From NCBI GenBank assembly GCA_900545015.1, contig UQXJ01000001.1, positions 49,056 to 113,055 on the forward strand: a stretch of 64,000 nucleotides of DNA, read 5' to 3'. How positions within the stretch are numbered: the first letter of the stretch is position 1; every line of letters begins with the position of its first letter. The position numbers and the translations under genes were made by a program. The notes under the pieces were generated by a model. That model searched no databases and had not been told where the DNA came from. It saw only the letters and a program-made list of their open reading frames with translations. Shown here one piece after another: positions 1 through 8,148 of the stretch. The DNA comes from an uncultured Mollicutes bacterium. GTDB taxonomy: Bacteria > Bacillota_I > Bacilli_A > RFN20 > CAG-826.

Positions 1-102
1 GCTATCTTAATGGGCAAAGATGCCGATAAGAGAAAAAAATGGTTAGAAAAAAACGTAGATTTTAACGAAGTTGATAATTTCATTGAGGAGGTTAAACACT
101 AA
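1..102 (+). CDS. parE: DNA topoisomerase IV subunit B, C-terminal end (partial)
   Basis: The window opens inside a gene whose last 33 codons end at a TAA at 100-102. The tail contains GKDADKRKKWLEKN, which resembles the conserved C-terminus of ParE/GyrB (a Gly-x-Asp, Arg/Lys-rich, then W/F-I/L-E-x-N pattern). The next gene, parC, begins two bases later, which is the usual parE-parC order and suggests co-translation. ParE carries the ATPase and the metal-binding TOPRIM of the decatenating topoisomerase. Only the extreme C-terminus is visible, so GyrB is excluded mainly by the neighbour being ParC-like. Confidence 0.8.
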   Translation, partial: AILMGKDADKRKKWLEKNVDFNEVDNFIEEVKH

Positions 103-104
103 TT

Positions 105-2759
105 ATGGCAAAAAAAGTAATTACAGAAGCTGAACCAATACAAGAAAATATTAGTATTGAATCTCTTGATGGAGTCATGGGGGATAGATATGCGATTTAT
201 GCAAAATATGTCATTCAAGATCGTGCTATACCTGACGTTAGAGACGGCTTAAAGCCAGTTCAAAGAAGAATAATTTATAGTATGTACCAAAATGGTAATA
301 CTTATAATAAACCAACAAAAAAATGTGCAAAGATTGTCGGTGATGTTATGGGTAGATTCCATCCTCACGGTGACTTATCAATTTACGAAGCTCTCGTTAG
401 ACTTTCACAGCCTTGGAAAATGTCTATGCCTTTAATAGGATTCCAAGGAAATAATGGTTCTATTGATAACGATCCTGCAGCTGCATATCGTTATACTGAA
501 GCTCGTTTAAATCAATTTAGTGAAAATTTAATCAGTGATATCGATAAAAATACAGTAGACATGACTTTAAACTTTGATGATACTGAATTTGAACCTGTAG
601 TACTCCCTTGTCGTTTTCCAAATTTATTCGTAAATGGTAGTGATGGCATCGCAGTTGCAATTGCTACTCAAATACCACCTCATAATTTGCAAGAAATGTG
701 TGATGCTGCAATTTATAGAATTCAAAATCCAAATTGTAGTCTTGATGAATTATTAGAAATTGTTCAAGGACCTGATTTTCCTACTGGAGGAACAATTTAT
801 AAGACTAGTGGAATCAGAGATATCTATGAGACCGGAAGAGGAAAAGTCGAAATTGCTAGTAAATTAACAATCGACACTTCTAATAAAAACTTTAACGAAA
901 TTAAAATTACTGAAATTCCTTATGGAGTCGTTAAGCAAGCTCTTGTTTTTTCTATTGATAAAATTAAAAAGAATAGAGAAATTGATGGAATTAATGAAGT
1001 AAAAGACTTATCAAGTGGTGATAATATTGATATCGTTATCGAACTCAAAAAAGAAGTTGATCCTGAAATTGTTATTGCTTATTTAATGAATAAGACTCAA
1101 TTAAAGGTAAGCTATTCAGCAAATATTGTTGCAATATGTAGTAAACACCCAGAAACTTTATCATTAATTAGCTACCTTGATAAATATATTGAATATCAAG
1201 AAGAAGTCATTACAAGAAGAAGTAAGTTTGAATTAAAGAAAGCTGAAGATAGACTTCACATTGTTGAAGGACTTATAAAAGCTCAAAGCATTATTAATGA
1301 AATTATTGCTATAATTAGAAAAAGCAAGGATAAAGCAGAATCTAAAGTAAACTTAATGAAAGCTTATGATTTTACTGAACCTCAAACTGAAGCTATTGTC
1401 ACAATGCGTTTATATAGACTTTCAAATACTGATGTTAAAATCTATATGGATGAAAAAGCAAGTCTTGAAACTCAAATTAAAGAGTTAAAGGAAATTTTAT
1501 CCAGTAAAAACAAATTAAACAAAATAATCGTTCGTGATTTAAAAGAAATTGTTAAAACATATGGAATTCCTAGAAGAACTTTAATTGAAGAAAAGAAAGA
1601 AGAAATTCAAATTGATAAACGTGATTTAATTGCAAAAGAAGATACTTATGTAGTAATTACTAAAGATGGCTACATAAAACGTAGCTCTTTAAGAAGTTTT
1701 AAATCTTCAAACGGCGATTTACCAGGAGTAAAAGAAAAAGATTCAATTGTAATGCAACAAATTTGTAATACAGTTGATTTCGTACTTTGCTTTACAAGCA
1801 AAGGTAACTATATAATTCTTCCAGTTCATGAAATTCTTGAAAATAAATGGAAAGATGAAGGCAAACACATAAACTATCTTTGCAATCTTCCACTTGATGA
1901 ATACATTGTTAAATGTATTGTGGTTAAGGATTTCGATGTAGGTATTTCTATAGCTACAGTAAGCAAAAACGGTCAAGTTAAGAAAACAAAACTTAATGAA
2001 TTTTTCTCAACAAGAACTAATAAGCCAATTCAATGTATGCGTTTATTAAAGGATGATGAAGTCGTTGATGTTGCAGTTCTTAAAGGAAATAGCAATATGC
2101 TCATTTTAACTAAATCCGGAAAAGCAACATACTTTAATGAAAATGATATTCAATGCACAGGTTTAAGAACAAGTGGTGTTAAATGTATTGCTACATTAAG
2201 CGATAGTACAATTGAATCTATGTTAGCTTATTCTTCAAGTGAAAGAACTAAGATTTTATTTATAACAAATAAAGGTATGTATAAAATTCTTGATTCTAAC
2301 AACTTAACTTTACGTTCTAGATTAGAAAAATCAGATTATTTATTAAAATCATTTAAGAGTGATATTCATGAACTAATCTATACTACAAAAGTATTGAATA
2401 GTGCAAATGATGGACAATATTATCTTTTATTAAACGACGGAAAAGTAATTAACTATAAGCTTGATAATTTCCATTTAACACCATCAGACAAATATTGCAA
2501 AAAGAATATTGATGCTTTGCCTAACGGAAGTGAAATATTATCTGTATACAATTTCGATGTAGAAGTAATTGACAAAAACACTAAAGTAGAAAAAGTTATA
2601 AAAGCACCAACAACTAGTTTCTTTGATAACGATGACAAAAAAACTACTAAAGAAGTAAAAGTAATAACTATTGATTCTAAAAATGACGATAAAAAAACTG
2701 CTAGTAATGACACAAGCAGAATTGAGCAAATATCAATTTTTGATGATATGGGTGATTAA
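105..2759 (+). CDS. parC: DNA topoisomerase IV subunit A
   Basis: An 884-residue type IIA topoisomerase A subunit, which breaks and rejoins DNA so that ParE can pass a second duplex and decatenate daughter chromosomes. The winged-helix region has DGLKPVQRRI (about 47-56). The active-site tyrosine is Tyr130 in YRYTEARL, preceded by the ParC-like DNDPAAA. A long coiled-coil region follows (about 360-500), then six-bladed beta-pinwheel repeats (about 510-820). The tail (from about 830) is charged, Lys/Asp/Thr rich and probably disordered. The gene abuts parE by two bases. GyrA is the alternative, but the Y-x-Y-T-E signature and parE context favour ParC. The stop overlaps the convergent small gene by four bases. 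Confidence 0.93.
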   Translation: MAKKVITEAEPIQENISIESLDGVMGDRYAIYAKYVIQDRAIPDVRDGLKPVQRRIIYSMYQNGNTYNKPTKKCAKIVGDVMGRFHPHGDLSIYEALVRLSQPWKMSMPLIGFQGNNGSIDNDPAAAYRYTEARLNQFSENLISDIDKNTVDMTLNFDDTEFEPVVLPCRFPNLFVNGSDGIAVAIATQIPPHNLQEMCDAAIYRIQNPNCSLDELLEIVQGPDFPTGGTIYKTSGIRDIYETGRGKVEIASKLTIDTSNKNFNEIKITEIPYGVVKQALVFSIDKIKKNREIDGINEVKDLSSGDNIDIVIELKKEVDPEIVIAYLMNKTQLKVSYSANIVAICSKHPETLSLISYLDKYIEYQEEVITRRSKFELKKAEDRLHIVEGLIKAQSIINEIIAIIRKSKDKAESKVNLMKAYDFTEPQTEAIVTMRLYRLSNTDVKIYMDEKASLETQIKELKEILSSKNKLNKIIVRDLKEIVKTYGIPRRTLIEEKKEEIQIDKRDLIAKEDTYVVITKDGYIKRSSLRSFKSSNGDLPGVKEKDSIVMQQICNTVDFVLCFTSKGNYIILPVHEILENKWKDEGKHINYLCNLPLDEYIVKCIVVKDFDVGISIATVSKNGQVKKTKLNEFFSTRTNKPIQCMRLLKDDEVVDVAVLKGNSNMLILTKSGKATYFNENDIQCTGLRTSGVKCIATLSDSTIESMLAYSSSERTKILFITNKGMYKILDSNNLTLRSRLEKSDYLLKSFKSDIHELIYTTKVLNSANDGQYYLLLNDGKVINYKLDNFHLTPSDKYCKKNIDALPNGSEILSVYNFDVEVIDKNTKVEKVIKAPTTSFFDNDDKKTTKEVKVITIDSKNDDKKTASNDTSRIEQISIFDDMGD

Positions 2760-3007
2760 CGGAAAAAAGAAATAATCGTTATGATGAGTATGCAAACAAT
2801 TGCTACACATGAATACCAAAATGCATGTGTCATTTCGATTGATTCTCGTTTATAAGTTAAAATAATGGCAGGTGTTAAAAATACAAAGCCAATAAATGAC
2901 ATAAAAAGTGATATTCCGCATCCAATTGTTGCAAGAATCATTGCTATTGTTGTTGAGTTCTTATTATTAAAATTATCCATACGTAAATTATACGTATTAC
3001 TCATCAA
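2756..3007 (-). CDS. small two-helix membrane protein, unknown
   Basis: An 83-residue protein with a polar Asn-rich N-terminus and two hydrophobic segments (about 20-50 and 62-82) separated by a short charged loop with YKRESIEM, so a likely helical hairpin in the membrane. I do not recognise the family. It is convergent with parC and shares four bases with its stop. No Shine-Dalgarno precedes either ATG of the tandem start. A TAAAAT box ends three bases before the first ATG and six before the second, so a leaderless transcript is possible. An internal Met10 is another possible start. It could be a spurious frame, but the clear membrane topology argues for a real gene. Confidence 0.55.
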   Translation of the reverse strand: MMSNTYNLRMDNFNNKNSTTIAMILATIGCGISLFMSFIGFVFLTPAIILTYKRESIEMTHAFWYSCVAIVCILIITIISFFR

Positions 3008-3038
3008 ATTTTAAATAAAAACTATAAAAAATAAATTT

Positions 3039-3076
3039 TAGTAGAAAACTAGTAGATTTCTAGTATTAAATTAGTA
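3039..3076 (+). repeat. 11-bp-phased TAGTA array (4 units)
   Basis: The pentamer TAGTA occurs at 3039, 3050, 3061 and 3072, exactly 11 bp apart, with different 6-bp linkers. The array sits directly upstream of yqeG, whose ATG is at 3087. It is one of eight such arrays in this window. Because the linkers differ between arrays, the pentamer and its helical phase are what is conserved. Confidence 0.85.
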
Positions 3077-3086
3077 GGTACATTTC

Positions 3087-3608
3087 ATGCTTAAAATATT
3101 CAAACCATACGTCTCAGCAAAAAACGTTTATGAAATTGATATAAATTTCTTTATAAAGAACAATATAAAATATGTTATTTGTGACTTAGACAATACATTA
3201 GAAGCTTTCTACACTAAGCAGCCTTCCGAACAAGCTCATAAATTATTTAATGACTTCAAGAAAGCTGGCATTAAGTTTTATATAGTATCAAACAACAAAA
3301 TGAAGCGAGTAAAAGAATATGCTGATATGCTTGGATGTGAATATATATCAGAAGCAAGAAAGCCACTAAAAAATAAAACAAAGAAGTTTATAAATTTAAA
3401 CAAAATTATTACTGAACAATGTATAATAATAGGTGATCAAGTATTAACTGATATCGTTCTAGCAAATCGATTAAAAATTAAGAGCATATTATGTGAGAAT
3501 TTGGTTGAAAAAGATCAATTATGTACAAAGATTAATAAATTTTTTGATAAGAACATCAGAAAGAAGTTAATCAAAAAGGGCGAATTGATTAATTGGAGGT
3601 CAGTGTAA
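3087..3608 (+). CDS. yqeG: YqeG family HAD phosphatase
   Basis: A 173-residue HAD-superfamily IIIA hydrolase. Motif I is DLDNTLEAF (nucleophile Asp at about 34), motif II is the SNN at about 69-71, a conserved Lys lies in the ARKPLKNK stretch, and motif III is GDQVLTDI. The length matches YqeG/PGP1-like phosphatases of Bacillota. It leads the conserved yqeG-yqeH-yhbY-yqeK cluster, and its TAA overlaps the yqeH ATG by one base. The substrate is not established from sequence. No strong Shine-Dalgarno is seen, but AGG in the last TAGTA unit lies about ten bases before the ATG. Confidence 0.9.
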   Translation: MLKIFKPYVSAKNVYEIDINFFIKNNIKYVICDLDNTLEAFYTKQPSEQAHKLFNDFKKAGIKFYIVSNNKMKRVKEYADMLGCEYISEARKPLKNKTKKFINLNKIITEQCIIIGDQVLTDIVLANRLKIKSILCENLVEKDQLCTKINKFFDKNIRKKLIKKGELINWRSV

Positions 3609-4750
3609 TGGCAAATTTAAACAAACTTCAAAGATGTTATCATTGCGGAGCTTTATTGCAAATAGAAGATAAAAATAAAGAAGGTTACATCAATCCTGAA
3701 ATTATTCAACAATATCCAGAAGGATTATTACTATGTAATCACTGTTATTCTACTGAGAAATTTGCGAATGCACCGAGAGAAGCTTTTTTCGATAGTGAAT
3801 ATACAAAAATATTAGAGCAAATCAAAAAAGAAAATGCTTTAGTAGTTTATGTTATTGATTTATTTTCTTTCGAAGGTTCGTTCATCAACAAAATTATTCA
3901 ACTTTTAAAAGATGTTAACGTATTAGTAGTAGCTAATAAGCGTGATCTTCTTCCTAAAAAAGCATCAGATAGTGAATTAAAGGAATATGTCTCACATAGA
4001 TTACGTTTAGCCCACTTTAATGTTGTCGATGTTGTGATTACTTCAACAAATAATGGTGGATATAACATCGATAAAATGTATGAATCTTTTAAAAAATATG
4101 CAGTTAATAAAAATATTTACGTTGTTGGCGCAAGCGTAAGTGGCAAAAGTACTTTAATTAGTGAATTATTGAAAAAATATTCAAATCAAACCAACAAATT
4201 AATTGTTACACATACATTTGAAGGAACGAATTTAAGAGGTTTAATGATTCCGATTATAGGAAATCATTATATTTACGAAACTCCAGGAACATCTATTGAT
4301 AACTCATTGATTTCTAAAGTTGAAAGAAGTGTTATTAATAGCATTATGCCTAAAAAAGAGGTTGCAGCACGTAAATTTGTATTAGGTAAGGACTCAATGG
4401 TTGTATTCGGATCAATTTGCGGAATTGAATTACTTTCAAATGAAAAAACTGTCATACAAGCATACGCTTCTGACAAAGTTGATGTTAAATTGCATAAAGG
4501 TAATTCTTATAAATTTATGCAAAATTTATTAAAGAAGAAAACAATTAAGCCTTCTAGTGATAATTTTAACGATTTAAAAGATTATGATATCTATGAATTG
4601 GATATTAATGAAGAAGGAAAGAGAGACTTAGGAGTCTTAGGCTTAGGCTGGATTAACTTCGAAGGAAAGAAACAAAAATTTAGAATTTATATACCGAAAG
4701 GAGTATACGTGTATACAACACGTAGCAAAGTAAAATATGTTAACAAATAG
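3608..4750 (+). CDS. yqeH: YqeH circularly permuted GTPase, 30S ribosome assembly
   Basis: A 380-residue circularly permuted GTPase of the YqeH/RsgA-like group, which helps late maturation of the small ribosomal subunit. An N-terminal treble-clef zinc site is formed by CYHCG (residues 10-14) and CNHC. GTPase motifs appear in permuted order: NKRDLL (G4), then GASVSGKST (G1), then ETPGT (G3). G3 has Glu in place of the usual Asp, and G1 lacks the usual Asn, so the protein is somewhat diverged. I chose ATG 3608 because GGAGG at 3595-3599 sits nine bases upstream; an upstream TTG at 3593 has no ribosome site. It overlaps yhbY by 14 bases. Confidence 0.9.
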   Translation: MANLNKLQRCYHCGALLQIEDKNKEGYINPEIIQQYPEGLLLCNHCYSTEKFANAPREAFFDSEYTKILEQIKKENALVVYVIDLFSFEGSFINKIIQLLKDVNVLVVANKRDLLPKKASDSELKEYVSHRLRLAHFNVVDVVITSTNNGGYNIDKMYESFKKYAVNKNIYVVGASVSGKSTLISELLKKYSNQTNKLIVTHTFEGTNLRGLMIPIIGNHYIYETPGTSIDNSLISKVERSVINSIMPKKEVAARKFVLGKDSMVVFGSICGIELLSNEKTVIQAYASDKVDVKLHKGNSYKFMQNLLKKKTIKPSSDNFNDLKDYDIYELDINEEGKRDLGVLGLGWINFEGKKQKFRIYIPKGVYVYTTRSKVKYVNK

Positions 4751-5042
4751 TCAAAAAACATTGCTCAAAAAATTTGCTCATCAAAATGAGATTGTAAAAA
4801 TAAACATTGGAAAAGAGACAGTTGATAATGCAACCATCCAAAACATTAACAATTGTTTCAATACACACGAATTAGTAAAAATTGCTTTTTTAAAAAGTTG
4901 TTTGGATCAAAAGTCTAAGCAAGAAGTTATCTTAGATTTAATGAGCAAAATGAAAGATTGCGAATTAGTTCAATCTATTGGAAACACAATCATTCTTTAT
5001 AAGCAAAATACTAAATTACAAGATCATATCGTTTTGAAATAA
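4737..5042 (+). CDS. yhbY: YhbY/YqeI CRM-domain RNA-binding protein
   Basis: A 101-residue protein made of a single CRS1-YhbY (CRM) domain, an RNA-binding fold associated with pre-50S ribosomal particles. It begins with the typical LTNSQKTLLKKFAH, has the basic helix region and ends in the strand GNTIILYKQN. The usual GxxG loop of the family is not obvious here: the segment reads NIGKETVDN. It starts inside the end of yqeH, which suggests translational coupling, and is followed two bases later by yqeK. In Bacillus the nadD gene lies between these two; it is missing here. Confidence 0.85.
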   Translation: MLTNSQKTLLKKFAHQNEIVKINIGKETVDNATIQNINNCFNTHELVKIAFLKSCLDQKSKQEVILDLMSKMKDCELVQSIGNTIILYKQNTKLQDHIVLK

Positions 5043-5044
5043 AT

Positions 5045-5674
5045 ATGATTTTAGAAAAGTCACAAATAGAAAAATATTTTAATTTAAATAAATCAGGAGT
5101 ATATGAACCTTCTGATTTATTTATTTTTAAATTAAAAAAGCACATTTTTAGTGAAAAAAGATTTAATCATTCACTAAGCGTTGGAAAACTTTGCTACGAT
5201 GTCGCTCTATCGAATAATTTAGATAATCCTTTAGATTATTATTTTTTAGGATTAGTGCACGATATAGCAAAGGAACTTCCAAAAAATGTTGCGTTCGACA
5301 TGATGGATAAATATTTTAAGCCATTTATCAATTTTCCTTTTCCAACATATCATGCATTTTTAGGTCAAATATTAGTTATTGAAGAGTTTTCGCTATGCAA
5401 TAAAGATCTTCTAGACGCAATTAAATATCATTGCACAGGAAACTCTGGTTTAACATCATATGGGATGATTGTATATGCTTGCGATAAAATTGATCCTCTT
5501 CGTGATTATGATAGTTCAAATTTAATTTCAGCAATGAAAGAAGATTATATAAAAGGCTTCAAAAAAGTGCTTAAAGAAAATATCCTATTTTTAAAACAAG
5601 AATCAAGTTTAAAAAATAATAATTTTTATCTTAATAAATATACAGAAGCTTGTATAAAAGAGTATTTAATGTAA
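5045..5674 (+). CDS. yqeK: YqeK family HD-domain hydrolase (probable symmetrical Ap4A hydrolase)
   Basis: A 209-residue HD-superfamily metal-dependent phosphohydrolase. Metal ligands are visible as RFNHSLSVG (first His), GLVHDIAKELP (the HD pair), a further His in YHAFLGQ and one in IKYHCTGNSG, ending with ACDKIDPLRDYD. Family members from Bacillota hydrolyse diadenosine tetraphosphate to two ADP. It is the last gene of the yqeG cluster. The downstream rsfS normally found in Bacillus is absent; the following 100 bp hold a TAGTA array. It is slightly longer than the usual 185-190 residues because of an N-terminal segment of about 20 residues. Confidence 0.88.
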   Translation: MILEKSQIEKYFNLNKSGVYEPSDLFIFKLKKHIFSEKRFNHSLSVGKLCYDVALSNNLDNPLDYYFLGLVHDIAKELPKNVAFDMMDKYFKPFINFPFPTYHAFLGQILVIEEFSLCNKDLLDAIKYHCTGNSGLTSYGMIVYACDKIDPLRDYDSSNLISAMKEDYIKGFKKVLKENILFLKQESSLKNNNFYLNKYTEACIKEYLM

Positions 5675-5735
5675 TTTAAAGCACTTCGTATAATAATTAT
5701 TATGTTAAATTAACTAAATACTATTCTGATTTATC

Positions 5736-5773
5736 TACTAATAATCTACTAAATTTATACTAATTTATTACTA
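5736..5773 (-). repeat. 11-bp-phased TAGTA array (4 units, minus orientation)
   Basis: TACTA (TAGTA on the minus strand) occurs at 5736, 5747, 5758 and 5769, exactly 11 bp apart. It fills the gap between the convergent yqeK and the MazF/PemK-like gene and ends four bases before the stop codon of the latter at 5777. No classic terminator hairpin is seen in this gap. Confidence 0.85.
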
Positions 5774-5776
5774 AAA

Positions 5777-6334
5777 TTATGCTTTTGCAATTTTTTTGTT
5801 TGAATAATCCTCTGCACAGCAATAATATGTGTTGTTTTCTCGTAGTGAATTTAAAATAGTTAATAATGCTTCTAGAATCATAAAATATTTAGATTTTTCA
5901 AGCATGCCAATACATTTTACATTCTTTAAATTCTTTTCTTTATTTAATTTAAATCTTGATTTAGATACATATCTTATGCCTTTTAAATAAGCAAATACTT
6001 TATTTTCAAATCCTAGGCAAGGAACGAAGCCAATATCCATTGAAAACTTATTTGCTGCTTCTTTTTCAGTTAGTAACCTACAAACAAGTACTTTATTATC
6101 ATACTTATAACTTGTTTCCATAATTACACAGTATCCATGTTCTTCTTCTTTTGAAAAAGGATTTACTCCTACTACATATTCATACACCTCGCCTCTTTCA
6201 AACGCTCTTGAATCCATATTAAACAATAGTTTTGAATCACGAGTAAATTCACTACTTCCCCATTCAAATTCTCTTTCTAGCTCTTCGTTTTTTACCGATT
6301 TAACGAAGTAAACGTTATTTTTATTTTCTTCCAT
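5777..6334 (-). CDS. hypothetical protein, possible MazF/PemK-fold domain
   Basis: A 185-residue soluble protein. The segment from about residue 47 (RGEVYEYVVGVNPF) through HGYCVIMET and KVLVCRLLT resembles the first strands of MazF/PemK-type toxins (K/R-G-D/E-I/V-Y, then a strand ending before P-A/V-L/V-I, then V-x-x-x-x-L-T). The resemblance is by eye and weak. There is no adjacent antitoxin. Start chosen at ATG 6334 because AAAGGGA lies six bases upstream; the longer reading would put that site inside the gene. Its promoter/leader block is nearly identical to that of the 61-residue peptide gene near 29.8 kb. I cannot assign a function. Confidence 0.6.
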   Translation of the reverse strand: MEENKNNVYFVKSVKNEELEREFEWGSSEFTRDSKLLFNMDSRAFERGEVYEYVVGVNPFSKEEEHGYCVIMETSYKYDNKVLVCRLLTEKEAANKFSMDIGFVPCLGFENKVFAYLKGIRYVSKSRFKLNKEKNLKNVKCIGMLEKSKYFMILEALLTILNSLRENNTYYCCAEDYSNKKIAKA

Positions 6335-6340
6335 AAAATT

Positions 6341-6373
6341 CCCTTTCATATAAGTACGACGTAGAGAATTTTA
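6341..6373 (-). promoter_or_regulatory. shared promoter/leader block, copy 1
   Basis: Reading the minus strand: TAAAAT (6368-6373), four bases, the near-palindrome TACGTCGTA (6355-6363), CTTA, then the ribosome site. The same order and spacing occur at 29884-29910 upstream of the 61-residue peptide gene, including the bases running into the ribosome site. No good -35 box is visible 17 bp upstream in either copy, so an activator or alternative sigma factor is possible. Confidence 0.6.
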
Positions 6374-6392
6374 TTTTTTTAAAAAAATTAAT

Positions 6393-7166
6393 CTATTTTT
6401 TAAAAAACTTTTTAATAAGTGAAATTAGGACATCTATAAAAAGGAAAATTAATGCTGCTAAGATTGTTGTTGCAATTAAATAATCATATTTAGCATCAAG
6501 CCTATATACATAAATCAATCTTCCTATTCCCCATAAATTATCTGTAGACATTAAAATTTCACTAACAATAGATACTTTTACACCCAAAGATAGTGAATTT
6601 GCGAGTCCTAGAGCAACATATGGAGATGTTTGTGGAAGTAATACCTTAAATACACATTTTAACTTAAAGTAGCCTTCTAATCGTAAACTCATTTTAATAA
6701 ATGGATCTACTTCTATTATTCCTTTTAGCATCGACTCATAAATAATAGGGAAAACAACAATAAAAGTAATAATGAGCGAACCTACGTTAGGGCTCTTTAA
6801 GAAGAAAACTAAAATCAAAAATACAATACACGGAGTAGGAATAAGTTTTATGAAGCCTATGATTGGCTTTAAATAATGCCTTAATCCTTCAAATAAGCCT
6901 GATAGGAGGCCTAAAACAGTTCCAATTATAAAAGATATAATAATAGCAAAAATCGTTCTTAAAAGAGTCTCTCTAAAGGCTAGATAGACTTCTTTCATTG
7001 ATAATAAATCAAAACACGCTAAAAAAATTCTTCCAAGCCCAGGTACAATTTCTTGATTATTATAAATAATTGCAAAAAATTCCCAAATTAAAAGCAAAGA
7101 TACAACACCTAGTATTTCAAAAATTTGTTTTTTAAATCTAAGAAAAGTATTCTTTGCTTTGCTCAT
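6393..7166 (-). CDS. ABC transporter permease, NitT/TauT/thiamine-precursor type
   Basis: A 257-residue integral membrane protein with about six hydrophobic segments and a BPD-type permease domain. The EAA-like loop is represented by the region RLEGYFKLKCVFKVLLPQTSPYV (about 180-200), where the ATPase would dock. The family resembles permeases for nitrate, taurine, alkanesulfonate or thiamine precursors (SsuC/ThiX-like). It follows the binding lipoprotein gene by four bases without its own ribosome site, so translation is probably coupled. No ATPase gene is nearby; one must be encoded elsewhere. The substrate cannot be read from sequence. Confidence 0.85.
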   Translation of the reverse strand: MSKAKNTFLRFKKQIFEILGVVSLLLIWEFFAIIYNNQEIVPGLGRIFLACFDLLSMKEVYLAFRETLLRTIFAIIISFIIGTVLGLLSGLFEGLRHYLKPIIGFIKLIPTPCIVFLILVFFLKSPNVGSLIITFIVVFPIIYESMLKGIIEVDPFIKMSLRLEGYFKLKCVFKVLLPQTSPYVALGLANSLSLGVKVSIVSEILMSTDNLWGIGRLIYVYRLDAKYDYLIATTILAALIFLFIDVLISLIKKFFKK

Positions 7167-7170
7167 ATCA

Positions 7171-8145
7171 TTATTTTAATAAAGAATTAAATTTTTTTAT
7201 ATCTTCAGTATTAAAAGAAACACTATTTGGCACAACACCAAAACCATTTTTCTTGCTATTTTCACCTTGAACTTTACTAAGCAATTCAAGAGTAAATCCA
7301 AAAGTGTTTGTAAAACTTTGGCTTGTGTATTTGCTAGAAAAGCATTTTAATGTTGAATCAAAGTTATTAAATAAATTATCAATTGATGTTTTATAAGTAT
7401 TCATGACACTTTTATACGATGAATTATTTTTTTCTTTAAAATCCTTATTAACAAAAAGGGCAGCTTGGCAAATATAATGTTTATCCCATTTACCATTGTA
7501 TTTTGTATAAAACTTTTCTTGCAAATTAATAATTGTATAGTTTAACTTTTTTTTAGCAAATGCATTAGTTAATTTAGATAGTGCAGGCTCTGCAACAACA
7601 GCCCAATCAATAATTTTTCCTGAAACTTTATAGTTATTATCTATAGTCGAAAGTACAGTAGCTAAATCTGCTATTGAATTTGCATTATAATCAAATTTAG
7701 CTTTAGTGTCATAAATACTTTTAAAAAGCATTCCTGGTGTTGATGCTTCCATAAAGCCATAAACAGTGTCATCTTTTTGAACTTCCTCATTGTTTTTATT
7801 AAAACCAACTAAATAAAAATTACCACCGGTTAGCATTTTCGCAAATTCATATTTAGCATTTTCACCTTGATTATCAAGAATCTTTTGTGCTTTTGTAGAA
7901 TCAAAAACTATAAAAGGATATTCACCTTTTGAAAATTCAGCAGGTATTACAGTTGGATCTGACACTACATCAGCTAAATTGTTTTCGATAAAGCTATATG
8001 AAGGTAATGTAGGTGCTCCAGAAGGCAATAAAATTTTAACCTTTGCTTCTTCTTGTTTGCTTATTGTTTGACAAGATGTAGAAAAAACTGTCGAAAAAAC
8101 AAACGCGCTTAAAAAAAGCTTTTTTACTAAAACTGACTTTATCAT
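7171..8145 (-). CDS. ABC transporter substrate-binding lipoprotein (NMT1/ThiY-like)
   Basis: A 324-residue exported lipoprotein. A basic N-terminus, a hydrophobic stretch and FSTSC give a relaxed lipobox with Cys25 as the probable lipidated residue. The mature part starts KVKILLPSGAPTLPSYSF, as in type-2 periplasmic-binding proteins of the NMT1/thiamine-precursor and NitT/TauT group, and the second lobe has VVAEPALSKL, typical of that group. The partner permease follows four bases downstream. LspA (near 44 kb) would process it. The gene starts three bases after deoB with no clear ribosome site. The ligand is unknown. Confidence 0.85.
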   Translation of the reverse strand: MIKSVLVKKLFLSAFVFSTVFSTSCQTISKQEEAKVKILLPSGAPTLPSYSFIENNLADVVSDPTVIPAEFSKGEYPFIVFDSTKAQKILDNQGENAKYEFAKMLTGGNFYLVGFNKNNEEVQKDDTVYGFMEASTPGMLFKSIYDTKAKFDYNANSIADLATVLSTIDNNYKVSGKIIDWAVVAEPALSKLTNAFAKKKLNYTIINLQEKFYTKYNGKWDKHYICQAALFVNKDFKEKNNSSYKSVMNTYKTSIDNLFNNFDSTLKCFSSKYTSQSFTNTFGFTLELLSKVQGENSKKNGFGVVPNSVSFNTEDIKKFNSLLK

Positions 8146-8148
8146 ATT

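Noticed and set aside
2980..2996. Palindrome TACGTA-AATTA-TACGTA near the start of the small membrane protein gene
   Set aside because: It lies inside the coding frame as read from the first ATG and has no second copy upstream of other genes; possible operator only if Met10 is the true start.
3039..3076. CRISPR-like array
   Set aside because: Repeat unit is 5 bp with 6-bp linkers, far too short, and no cas genes are in the window.
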